Origin: JAJAZB01 sp964244295
Lineage (GTDB): Bacteria > Bacteroidota > Bacteroidia > Cytophagales > Spirosomataceae
DNA length: 64,000 nt
Reading direction: 5' to 3'
Assembly: GCA_964244295.1 (NCBI GenBank)
Contig: CAXTIG010000002.1
Span: 248,001-312,000, forward strand
In this document: positions 41,958 through 49,925 of the stretch, piece by piece
Position numbering within the stretch: the first letter of the stretch is position 1
Layout of the letters: every line of letters begins with the position of its first letter
Notes under the pieces: model-generated
The model's database searches: none
Told to the model about the DNA's origin: nothing
What the model saw: only the letters and a program-made list of their open reading frames with translations
Made by a program: the position numbers and the translations under genes

Positions 41958-43268
41958 GTGCAAAAAAACAATCCGAAGGTGCTCAATGCCTGGTGTTTCT
42001 ACGACTGGGCCAACTCGACCCACTCACTCGTTATCGTCTCGGCTATTTTTCCGGTGTATTTCGGCGCTACTGCCGTGAATGCCTCTGGCGGCGATGTGAT
42101 TGATTTTCTGGGTATTTCGGTAAAAAATTCCGTGTTGTTCAGTTACGCCGTGTCGGCGGCTTTCCTGATCATCGCCCTCACAAGCCCGATTTGTTCGGCC
42201 GTCGCCGATTACAGCGGGCGGCGGAAGGGGTTTCTGCAATTCTTCTGCTACCTCGGAGCCGTCAACTGCGGTCTGCTTTATTTTTTTACGAAAGAAACCA
42301 TCACGGCCTCCACGTTTTTCTTCCTGTTCTCGCTCGTCGGTTGGGCGGGGAGTATCGTGTTTTACAATTCTTTCCTGCCCGTCATCGCCACCGCCGACCG
42401 CTTCGACCGGCTGAGTGCGCGGGGCTTTTCGCTGGGCTACGTGGGGAGTGTGCTGCTGATGATTTTTAACCTGCTGATGCTCCAAAAGCCGGAGTGGTTC
42501 GGGGGAATCTCCACGGGCCTGGCCGCCCGGATTTCGTTTCTGAGCGTGGGCCTCTGGTGGGCAGGGTTCGCGCAGTACGCCTTTCACTACCTGCCCACCG
42601 ACCGCGCTACGACCGAAAAGCGCCCCGGCTGGTTACTCAACGGCTTTCGCGAATTGGGCCGTGTCTTCGACCAACTCAAGGTACTCCCGGCGCTGAAAGG
42701 CTTCCTGCTCGCCTATTTTTTTTACAACATGGGTGTGCAAACGGTGATGTACGTGGCCGCCATTTTCGGCGACAAAGAACTCCACCTCGACGGTACGGCG
42801 CTTATCACCACGATTTTATTGATTCAACTCGTAGCGATTGCCGGGGCCACGCTCTTCGCCCGGCTTTCCGCCCGGCTGGGCAACGTGCGGGCGCTGATGA
42901 TCAACACGGTGGTGTGGATGGTGGTGTGCAGCCTGGCGTATTTTATCACGACGCAAAATGAATTTTTCGCACTCGCCTGCCTCGTGGGGATGGTGATGGG
43001 GGGCGTTCAGTCGCTCTCCCGCTCGACCTACGCCAAACTGATTCCCGCCGATACCGAAGACACGGCCTCGTTTTTCAGTTTTTACGACGTGACCGAAAAG
43101 ATTTCCATCGTGCTCGGCACGCTGATGTACGGGCTGGTGGAACAACTCACCGGCTCGATGCGCAACAGTTTGCTGGTGCTGCTGGCGCTGTTCATCATCG
43201 GCTTCGGGCTGTTGTGGCGACTTTCGATGCAAAAAAGTACGGTCGTTCCCTTGCCAGAACGCGCCTAA
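41958..43268 (+). CDS. MFS transporter, Atg22/UMF1 type
   Basis: 436 residues. The start is taken as the GTG giving (V)QKNNPKVLNAWCFYDWANST, the conserved family N-terminus; no ATG is close. Twelve membrane segments are expected; the Atg22-like motif CFYDWANSTHSLVI and ADYSGRRKG are visible. Probably a solute exporter of the inner membrane; substrate unknown. Followed by the tRNA-Val promoter. Confidence 0.88.
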   Translation: MQKNNPKVLNAWCFYDWANSTHSLVIVSAIFPVYFGATAVNASGGDVIDFLGISVKNSVLFSYAVSAAFLIIALTSPICSAVADYSGRRKGFLQFFCYLGAVNCGLLYFFTKETITASTFFFLFSLVGWAGSIVFYNSFLPVIATADRFDRLSARGFSLGYVGSVLLMIFNLLMLQKPEWFGGISTGLAARISFLSVGLWWAGFAQYAFHYLPTDRATTEKRPGWLLNGFRELGRVFDQLKVLPALKGFLLAYFFYNMGVQTVMYVAAIFGDKELHLDGTALITTILLIQLVAIAGATLFARLSARLGNVRALMINTVVWMVVCSLAYFITTQNEFFALACLVGMVMGGVQSLSRSTYAKLIPADTEDTASFFSFYDVTEKISIVLGTLMYGLVEQLTGSMRNSLLVLLALFIIGFGLLWRLSMQKSTVVPLPERA

Positions 43269-43272
43269 CCGT

Positions 43273-43280
43273 TACTTTTG
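43273..43280 (+). promoter_or_regulatory. -7 promoter element for tRNA-Val
   Basis: TACTTTTG, an exact TANNTTTG match, 18 bases upstream of the first base of the mature tRNA and just after the MFS stop codon. Confidence 0.65.
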
Positions 43281-43298
43281 CCCTCCCAAACACGACAC

Positions 43299-43373
43299 GG
43301 AAGCATAGCTCAGTTGGTTTAGAGCGCCGCTTTGACAGAGCGGAGGTCATGGGTTCGAATCCCCTTGTTTCCA
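43299..43373 (+). tRNA. tRNA-Val (anticodon GAC)
   Basis: A full cloverleaf folds: acceptor GGAAGCA/TGTTTCC, D-stem GCTC/GAGC, anticodon stem CCGCT/AGCGG with loop TTGACAG (anticodon GAC, reads GUC), T-loop TTCGAAT. The discriminator is A; CCA is not encoded. The T-stem ATGGG/CCCCT has a U-C mismatch at 50-64. Confidence 0.93.
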
Positions 43374-43375
43374 CT

Positions 43376-43410
43376 AAAAAGGCCCTCAGCGAATGCTGAG
43401 GGCCTTTTTT
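43376..43410 (+). terminator. Terminator after tRNA-Val
   Basis: A 10-bp GC-rich stem (43381-43390 with 43395-43404), GAAT loop and a T6 run, three bases after the tRNA. Confidence 0.92.
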
Positions 43411-43561
43411 AGTTTTTCCGCTCCGTAGCGTAGGCGGTCGGCCGCTGCCGTTTAAGTAGTTGATCAAATCTAAACCGGCAGTTTTAGGAGCCATGACAAC
43501 ACCCCTGAAAACGACCGATTTACCAGTAAACCCTACGTTATTGAGCGGAATTGCGAGGTCC

Positions 43562-44497
43562 TTACGTAGCGATTCCCACCCTTTCCTCCTGCTTCATCAT
43601 CTTCGCGGGCACCACGGCCAGAATTTCCTCGGCCAGCGCCTGCACCACCCGTTGCCGAGCGTAGTGTTTGCGCGTAACGAGGCTCACCTCCCGCACCGGG
43701 GCGGGGGCCTGAAAGTAGCGCACCAGTTCCATTTGTTCGTCGGTGAAATCCTGCGTGGCCAGTTCGGGCAGGATGGTCAGGCCCTGGTTGCTTTCTACAA
43801 GGCGACGCAGGGTTTCGAGGCTGCCCGTCTGGTAGGCGAACTGCCCTTCGGCGCCCGCTTTCCGGCGCAATTGACAGAGGTTTTCGATCTGTGAACGGAG
43901 GCAGTGCCCTTCCTCCAGCAGCCAAAGTTGAGTCGGGTCAATCTCTTCGGGAACAGCGTATTTTTTGTCGAACAAGGCGCTTTGTGGGGAGGCGTATACC
44001 ACCAGTTCTTCGTAAAACAGGGGGTGTTCGGCCAGTTCGAGATTGTTGAGAGGCGTTACGAGCAAACCCACGTCGAGCGACTCGGCTTTCAGGCGTTCTG
44101 CCAGAGCATCGGTGGTTAGTTCCGTGATACTGAGCCGAAGGTCAGGGTATTTTTTCAAGAACTGGGGCAAAAACAGTGGTAGCAGGTACGGCGCAATGGT
44201 GGGGATCACCCCGAGGCGCAACTCCCCCTTCAGCCCATCTTTTTGCTCCTCAATGTAGGTTTTCAACTGGCGGCATTGCTGCAAAATGAGCCGCGCCTGC
44301 CGCACCACGTCCACCCCGATGGTGGTGGGGGTAGCCGGTTGGTGGCTTCGGTCGAAGAGGCGAACACCCAATTCTTCCTCCAGTTTTTGCAACTGCATAC
44401 TCAGCGACGGCTGCGTGACAAAACACGCTTCGGCGGCGCGGGCAAAGTGCCGGTGCGTGTCGACGGCCACCAGGTATTCAAGTTGGGTCAGGGTCAT
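43562..44497 (-). CDS. oxyR: LysR-type peroxide sensor OxyR
   Basis: 311 residues from the ATG giving MTLTQLEYLVAV. N-terminal winged HTH (RAAEACFVTQPSLSMQLQ). The effector domain contains EEGHCLRSQIENLC, placing the redox pair at Cys199 and Cys208, the same numbers as in E. coli OxyR, so disulfide-based H2O2 sensing is expected. Unusually, it is the third gene of a polysaccharide O-acylation operon: its ATG overlaps the upstream stop codon (ATGA). Confidence 0.93.
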   Translation of the reverse strand: MTLTQLEYLVAVDTHRHFARAAEACFVTQPSLSMQLQKLEEELGVRLFDRSHQPATPTTIGVDVVRQARLILQQCRQLKTYIEEQKDGLKGELRLGVIPTIAPYLLPLFLPQFLKKYPDLRLSITELTTDALAERLKAESLDVGLLVTPLNNLELAEHPLFYEELVVYASPQSALFDKKYAVPEEIDPTQLWLLEEGHCLRSQIENLCQLRRKAGAEGQFAYQTGSLETLRRLVESNQGLTILPELATQDFTDEQMELVRYFQAPAPVREVSLVTRKHYARQRVVQALAEEILAVVPAKMMKQEERVGIAT

Positions 44498-45528
44498 GGC
44501 TGCGGGCTGGTGTATCTCAATCGTTCGTTGACGGCCTTCAACCATTCCGCCCGGCCCCGGCAGTTCCAGTGCGAATCGCTTATTTCGTAGAATCTGGCTC
44601 CACCTGGTTTGAGCATCTGGTACGCGTCGATGACGGAAAGTTGTAACGCCGGGCATATCTGAACGCGCTCAATCAGTCGGTTGTACGGCCCGCGTTCCGG
44701 CTCAACGACGGTGGTTTTGTTGGGAATGATGCTCAACCAAACTTCGTCGAAACCGGCCCGGCGGTACCGCCCAGCAGTGGCGTTGAGCGAATCCACCATC
44801 CGGTTTATTTCGTCGTCGGGCAGCGCGTTGAAGTTGGAGTTGACCAGCGTGCTGTCGGTGTCGAGGACGTAAAACAGGTGTTGCTCATCGCGGGAGAGGG
44901 CCACTTTGGGGTTGGTCCGGTCGAACCAGGCCAGGTTGAGACGGGCTTTGGTTTCCTTCAGGGCCTGCCAGACCGGGCCGTTGAACAACAGGTTTTCCAA
45001 CTGGTCTTCGGGCACTTGCTGGCGTTGGGTCGTTTTTCCCGAAAAAAAATGCTTCAAGTCGTGGAAAAAGCCGCTTTCCGCTGGCTCGACTGGCCTAAGT
45101 TGAGTTACTACCTCCACGTTGTCGGCTACGCGGGCGAAGTGTTCGCGGGCGTGCCGTTCGACGCTTTCCAACAACAAAATGTTTTTGAGCGACGAATCCA
45201 GTTGTACCGCCAAGCGATTTTCCCAATGCGTGTACCGATACGTTCGGGACAGAAAATCGGCCTCGTTGGTGCGGCTTTCTTCCAAAAAACTATCGCCGAT
45301 GACGTACAGCGCCACGGGAAGTTTCGGTGAAACCTCGACAATTGGAGCACAGCGTTTGCGCTCCTGCTTAAACTGCGGCAGGCTCGAAAGCCGGTACAAA
45401 TCACCGTAGCGGAAGTCGTCGGGCACGAGGCCCCAACCGGCCAGCCCCACGTAGGCGCTGCGGGAGCATCCGCCCACGAAGGCGAGCAGGGCGATCAGCA
45501 AGGCCGTAATTCGGAGCAGGGTACTCAT
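44494..45528 (-). CDS. SGNH-like lipoprotein, partner of the MBOAT acyltransferase
   Basis: 344 residues. Lipobox FVGGC with Cys21. The SGNH/GDSL-type motifs are VIGDSFLEES (nucleophile block) and ISDSHWNCRG (Asp-x-x-His-like block), as in AlgJ/AlgX/DHHW acetyltransferases that work with an MBOAT protein. Located 3 bases after the MBOAT stop codon and overlapping oxyR by 4 bases. Probably transfers acyl groups to an exported polysaccharide. Confidence 0.75.
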   Translation of the reverse strand: MSTLLRITALLIALLAFVGGCSRSAYVGLAGWGLVPDDFRYGDLYRLSSLPQFKQERKRCAPIVEVSPKLPVALYVIGDSFLEESRTNEADFLSRTYRYTHWENRLAVQLDSSLKNILLLESVERHAREHFARVADNVEVVTQLRPVEPAESGFFHDLKHFFSGKTTQRQQVPEDQLENLLFNGPVWQALKETKARLNLAWFDRTNPKVALSRDEQHLFYVLDTDSTLVNSNFNALPDDEINRMVDSLNATAGRYRRAGFDEVWLSIIPNKTTVVEPERGPYNRLIERVQICPALQLSVIDAYQMLKPGGARFYEISDSHWNCRGRAEWLKAVNERLRYTSPQP

Positions 45529-45531
45529 CCG

Positions 45532-47022
45532 TTAAAACTGAAAATAAATAAATTGATTCGAGGTAAATACCCCGAAGAAATAGCAAAGCGCCGCCAATGC
45601 GATAAACACCCCGGAAAAGACCGCTGTGTTTCGCGTTGGAATCACGAACCAGTATTTTTCCTTCGCCAGCATCAGTCCGACCAAGCCCACCGAAAAGACC
45701 ATTTCCGCCCCGTTAAGGGGGGAATTTATCGCATCGGCCCAAGAAAAAGAGAAAATTCCTCCGAGTACGTCGAAGGCATCGCGGGGCGTATTCGCCCGGA
45801 AAAACACCCACGTCAGCATCACCAACCCAAAAGTACTGAGTACTTGAAGGGCCTGGTACCAGCGTTGATTTTCGGGGATTTTGATTCCGTTGCGCTGCAT
45901 CCAGCGGTCGCGGATTCGGGCCGAAACTTGGTACAAGCCGTGCAGCGCACCCCAGATGACGAACGTCCACTTGGCCCCGTGCCACAAGCCGCTGACCATG
46001 AACACGAAAAACTGGTTGAAAAACTGCCGCGTCAGCCCCACCCGGTTGCCGCCCAGCGGGATGTACAGGTAATCGCGAAACCAGGTGGAAAGCGAAATGT
46101 GCCAACGCCGCCAGAAGTCGGAAATCGAGCGGGCGGCGTAGGGCGTGTGGAAGTTTTCCATCAGCGTGAAGCCCATCACCCGCGCCGCGCCGATGGCGAT
46201 GTCGGAGTAGCCCGAAAAATCGCCGTAAATCTGGAAGGTGAAAAACAGCGTGGCCACGAGCAGGGTCAGACCGTTTTGCTCAGGAACGTGGTTGTAAGCC
46301 GCATCGACCACCGGCGCGAGGCGGTCGGCGATGACGACTTTTTTGAAAAAACCCCAGGCCATCTGCACCAGCCCGGCCTTTACGTTCTCGAAATCGTAGC
46401 GGAAGTAGCGGTGGTACTGCCACATTACGTTCTGAGGGCGCTCGATCGGACCGGCCACCAACTGCGGGTAAAACATCACGTAGAGCGCGTAAATCCCAAA
46501 ATGCCGCTCGGCTTTCTGCGTCCCCCGGTACACTTCGATGGTGTAGCTCATGGCCTGGAACGTGTGAAAGGACAGTCCGATGGGCAGAAACGTGTTGCTC
46601 ACCCGAAACGAGGCGACCGGGGCCTGCCCAAACAACACCAGTACCTTGTTCAACACCCGTAGGGAAATCTGGTCGATGCCCTGAGCTACATTGGGCAACC
46701 CAAGCCCTTCAAACAACGCCTCGAAATTGAGGGTGAAAAAGCCGAAGTATTTGAAAAAAGCCAGAATACCGATGTTGGAAATCAGGCTGACCACCAGCAA
46801 CAGCCGCCGGTTTTTGCCCGCTGCTTTTTCAATCCAAAGCCCGGCGGCGTAGTCGATGGCGATCGTAGCGAACAAAATCAGAATGTACGCCGGGACGAAC
46901 ACCATGTAAAAATAACAACTCGCCAACAGCAGCAGCACCCAACGCCCCCGCCACGGCAGCGAATAATACGCCAACGTGACGACCACGAAAAAAAGGAGAA
47001 ACTGAAGGGAATTGAAGAGCAT
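45532..47022 (-). CDS. MBOAT O-acyltransferase (AlgI-like)
   Basis: 496 residues with ~10 membrane segments. The family core is visible: FLPIGLSFHTFQAMSYTIEV, YPQLVAGPIERP, FWRRWHISLSTWFRDYLYIP, and the catalytic histidine in GLWHGAKWTFVIWGALHG. Passes acyl groups, probably acetyl, across the inner membrane to a periplasmic transferase such as the adjacent SGNH-like lipoprotein. First gene of a three-gene operon with oxyR. The leader is a purine/pyrimidine heptad-repeat hairpin. Confidence 0.93.
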   Translation of the reverse strand: MLFNSLQFLLFFVVVTLAYYSLPWRGRWVLLLLASCYFYMVFVPAYILILFATIAIDYAAGLWIEKAAGKNRRLLLVVSLISNIGILAFFKYFGFFTLNFEALFEGLGLPNVAQGIDQISLRVLNKVLVLFGQAPVASFRVSNTFLPIGLSFHTFQAMSYTIEVYRGTQKAERHFGIYALYVMFYPQLVAGPIERPQNVMWQYHRYFRYDFENVKAGLVQMAWGFFKKVVIADRLAPVVDAAYNHVPEQNGLTLLVATLFFTFQIYGDFSGYSDIAIGAARVMGFTLMENFHTPYAARSISDFWRRWHISLSTWFRDYLYIPLGGNRVGLTRQFFNQFFVFMVSGLWHGAKWTFVIWGALHGLYQVSARIRDRWMQRNGIKIPENQRWYQALQVLSTFGLVMLTWVFFRANTPRDAFDVLGGIFSFSWADAINSPLNGAEMVFSVGLVGLMLAKEKYWFVIPTRNTAVFSGVFIALAALCYFFGVFTSNQFIYFQF

Positions 47023-47103
47023 CCGAATTAGAGGAAAGAGAAGAGAGAAGAGAGGAGAGAGAAAGGTATTTTTACTATCCTCTATCCACTATCCTCTGTC
47101 ATC
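47023..47103 (-). repeat. Heptad-repeat hairpin leader of the MBOAT gene
   Basis: On the minus strand GAGGATA-GTGGATA-GAGGATA (period 7) is followed by a short A-rich loop and then pyrimidine heptads of the type TCTCTTC, ending ~8 bases before the ATG at 47022. The purine and pyrimidine blocks are complementary. Confidence 0.8.
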
Positions 47104-49804
47104 TAATTTTCACCGTCCATACCTGGAGCGCCTTGTCGGTCGTGGCGAAGAGGAACAGCTTGTTGTACGATTCGGCGTACTGCACCACCACCGGGAAGGT
47201 ACTCGACAGGGGGCGTTCCACCAGCGGCTGGCCTCGCAGGTTGTAGAGCCAGGTGCCTTTGCCGGTAGCGACGCTCAGAATTTTCACTTCGGCCCCGAAG
47301 TCGTAGTACTCGATGCGGGTGGTGTAGGGATCGGCGTTGTCGAGTTGAAAGAGCAATCTCCCCTGCTGGTCGTGAATCCCTACGGTATTGCCCGTTACGC
47401 TGGTGACCAGCCAGTCGCGACCCGTTTTTTCGAGCAACAAGTTAAATTCAGTTTCTTTATTGGCCCGGAACAACTGCCGCCGCTCGACCACTTCGCCACT
47501 GAGGTTTACCTTCAGCAACTCGCCTTGTACGCTCACCGTCTGGATTAGCAAATCCGACTGCCGGGTACCGGTTTCAAGAAACACCGGTCCGCCGAAACGG
47601 ACTTTTAAATTCACCGGGAAAGGTTTTAGATTGGCTCCGTTGGCGCTGACCACGTTGAGTTTGCCTTCTTCCTGGGCAAAAATCAGGTGCGGTTTTTTGT
47701 TGAGTTGGGCACTTTGCACTGGCGCGATTACGTGGGCATCGGGTGGCAGGGCGTTCATGCCCCGGATGATGCGTTCGTTTTTGAACAGCACAAACAAGTG
47801 CCCATCGGTATCGGCTAATGTGAGTTGTTGCCGGTCGCCCGACACGTAGCCCAGCACCGTGTATGTGCCGGCCGGAATGGGCGCGAACCGATTGGAAGAG
47901 AACAACTCGTAGCGTTGGCCGTTGCGGTCGAGCAAGTGGTACCGGGTGGCCGTCAGGAGCAAGTACTGCTGGTCGCCGTTGCCGTAATAATCCACGGCGA
48001 GGGGTTCGGTCACGAGGGGTTCGTCGAGGGAGACCCGCAACGAATCGTTGGCCGTGTTGAGTTGCACCAGGTGGCGGTCGGTGGTTTGCCCAAACACGTC
48101 GGCCCCGCCCCAAGCCGCCGCCCGCAACACGAAGGGAGGCACCAGCAATGGACGACGGAGGGGGACGCTTTTCTGAAGAAACAGCCGCCGCAACAGGTTC
48201 GGATTGCTGCCGCCGCCGCCTTTCATGCCCGTTAGCGTGGTGTGCAGCGAATTTTCCTGGAACCGACTCTGCCACAACCAGAGGTTGAGCCGCCGCAACG
48301 GTTCTTCCGAACGGCCTACGGCATTGCGCCAGTTGCGCTGAACGCGGTCGGTCCAGCCGTACCAACTTTTGCCGACCACGGCCACCGCCGTAAACTGGGC
48401 GGGTTGGGCCTGCCGGAGCAATTCCTGTGGGCGGGCCGATTTGCTCCACACGTTGCCGCTCACGTAATCACCCACGAACGTGCGCAGGCTGGGTACGTCG
48501 CTACCCAGCACGAGGTAATCGCCCACGGTGGTGAAAAAACTGCTTTTGGGAAATCCGTTGGCCAGACTCCCGAACCAGAGCGAGGGCAGTTCGGGGGCAT
48601 TGATTTGTCGGATTTGCCCGGTTTGCACCGATTCTTCGTACCGGGGCAGTTTATCTTCCACCTGAATTCGGGCGGCCTGGTAGTCCAGCCAATCGCCGCA
48701 GGCGCGGGTGTTGCGGGTTTTCACGAGCAGAATTCGTCCACCCCGCCCCAGGCTGCTGCTTTCCAACTGGCAAAGGGCCACTTCCCCACTCAGGTAAGTG
48801 TAAAGTGAATCGACCTCGACCCGGTACGCCTCGGCCAGTTGGTCGCGTTGGGTTCGGAGGTCGGCGGGCAGCACTTTTCGGAGTTGATCCCGTAGCCGGG
48901 CCGGGTCCGATACGCTCAGATGGTAAAAAACCGCCGTGTGGTTGGGCACGAGGCCGGCGCAGCCGATGGGCTGGGCTTCCTGGTCGATCAAGGCTTCGAG
49001 CGCCACGGGTGCTTCACTCGCTGGGGCGACGGATTCAGCCATCACGTTGGTGCGGAGGTCGTTGATTCGGAATTGGAAATCGGGCCGTCCCGGCAGCAAT
49101 TGGGCCGTGCTTACCTCCCCCGGTGGTAGCGCGTACACACTCGCCCAGAACGTGGCCAGGCGTTCGCGGTCAAAATACACCCGGGTGCCGCTGCTGAGCA
49201 AGGTTTCTTTTTCCCCCGACAAGGCCTGCGTGTTGACGAGCCGGTTGATTTTACGGACTACGTTTTCCACCAACTGACTCGACCGGCTCAGGATGAGGTA
49301 GTTGTCGTAAAGTAAATACGAAAAAAGGGGCTGCGACTGCGGGTCGACCACGTCGTTGATCTGAATGCCGTCGAAGGTGTGCCGGTAGGCCCGCACCCCG
49401 TGGCCGACGAGTTTTTGCAAACGCTCGGTGAAAGCCGCATCCGTGGCCGGACTAGCCGGTACGCACACCAGATAAGAAATCAAATCCCGCCCCTCGGAAT
49501 GCAGCGAATAGGTGATGGTTTTCCCCCGAAGAAATCCGTTGACCAACCCCGTATCGGACAGCGCGAGGTGCAAATTTCTCAGTTGTTCCGCCGCCGCGCC
49601 AAGCACGGGCACGTCGGCCAGTTGCACCTGGTGGGGAAGCGTCCGGTCGGGGGGGCTTTGCAGTTCGGTGCTTTCCACCACCAGCAGGGCATCCGTTGGG
49701 ATGTACGCCCGCGCCGAGCGCTCGCTACTTGCCCAATACCGCCAGGCGAGGTATCCCGCCGTGATCAGACCAATGGCAAGCAGGAAGAGGAGGACTTTTT
49801 TCAA
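47099..49804 (-). CDS. Large membrane-anchored protein, DUF3352-like with a propeller-like C-terminal half
   Basis: 901 residues. Start codon TTG, giving MKKVLLFLLAIGL; residues 4-24 form a signal anchor. The first ~480 residues resemble DUF3352-type proteins in layout (AYIPTDALLVVESTEL, then YLICVPAS-like strands). The second half is a string of beta-rich units (YHLLDRNGQRYELF, LADTDGHLFVLF, VGIHDQQGRLLFQLD), probably a beta-propeller. No catalytic motif recognised. Placed between the O-acylation operon and the polysaccharide genes. Function unknown. Confidence 0.65.
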   Translation of the reverse strand: MKKVLLFLLAIGLITAGYLAWRYWASSERSARAYIPTDALLVVESTELQSPPDRTLPHQVQLADVPVLGAAAEQLRNLHLALSDTGLVNGFLRGKTITYSLHSEGRDLISYLVCVPASPATDAAFTERLQKLVGHGVRAYRHTFDGIQINDVVDPQSQPLFSYLLYDNYLILSRSSQLVENVVRKINRLVNTQALSGEKETLLSSGTRVYFDRERLATFWASVYALPPGEVSTAQLLPGRPDFQFRINDLRTNVMAESVAPASEAPVALEALIDQEAQPIGCAGLVPNHTAVFYHLSVSDPARLRDQLRKVLPADLRTQRDQLAEAYRVEVDSLYTYLSGEVALCQLESSSLGRGGRILLVKTRNTRACGDWLDYQAARIQVEDKLPRYEESVQTGQIRQINAPELPSLWFGSLANGFPKSSFFTTVGDYLVLGSDVPSLRTFVGDYVSGNVWSKSARPQELLRQAQPAQFTAVAVVGKSWYGWTDRVQRNWRNAVGRSEEPLRRLNLWLWQSRFQENSLHTTLTGMKGGGGSNPNLLRRLFLQKSVPLRRPLLVPPFVLRAAAWGGADVFGQTTDRHLVQLNTANDSLRVSLDEPLVTEPLAVDYYGNGDQQYLLLTATRYHLLDRNGQRYELFSSNRFAPIPAGTYTVLGYVSGDRQQLTLADTDGHLFVLFKNERIIRGMNALPPDAHVIAPVQSAQLNKKPHLIFAQEEGKLNVVSANGANLKPFPVNLKVRFGGPVFLETGTRQSDLLIQTVSVQGELLKVNLSGEVVERRQLFRANKETEFNLLLEKTGRDWLVTSVTGNTVGIHDQQGRLLFQLDNADPYTTRIEYYDFGAEVKILSVATGKGTWLYNLRGQPLVERPLSSTFPVVVQYAESYNKLFLFATTDKALQVWTVKIR

Positions 49805-49812
49805 AGGGGTGG

Positions 49813-49925
49813 GAGGATTTCTAATGTACGAATGTGCAAATTTCTAATGTGCGAATGAAAGCCATTCAACCACAAACTTGAGATTCATTCATTGGAAATT
49901 CGCACATTTCACCCTTTTTTCCCCC
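49813..49925 (-). repeat. 7-8 nt period repeat hairpin upstream of the 901-aa gene
   Basis: On the minus strand AATGTGCGAATTTC near the left of the leader is complementary, with one mismatch, to GAAATTTGCACATT nearer the start codon. The second block consists of ATT-led units of 7-8 bases. The block runs to ~15 bases before the TTG start. Confidence 0.65.

Noticed and set aside
43411..43561. A short ORF starting at an ATG near 43493
   Set aside because: It runs on antisense through oxyR with shadow composition; no start context or homologous motif.
45553..46662. Open frame of 369 codons antisense to the MBOAT gene
   Set aside because: Shadow of a well-identified gene; Arg/His/Pro-rich translation.
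43562..47022. Alginate biosynthesis locus
   Set aside because: Only the MBOAT/SGNH acylation pair is present; no alg8/alg44 polymerase or epimerase.
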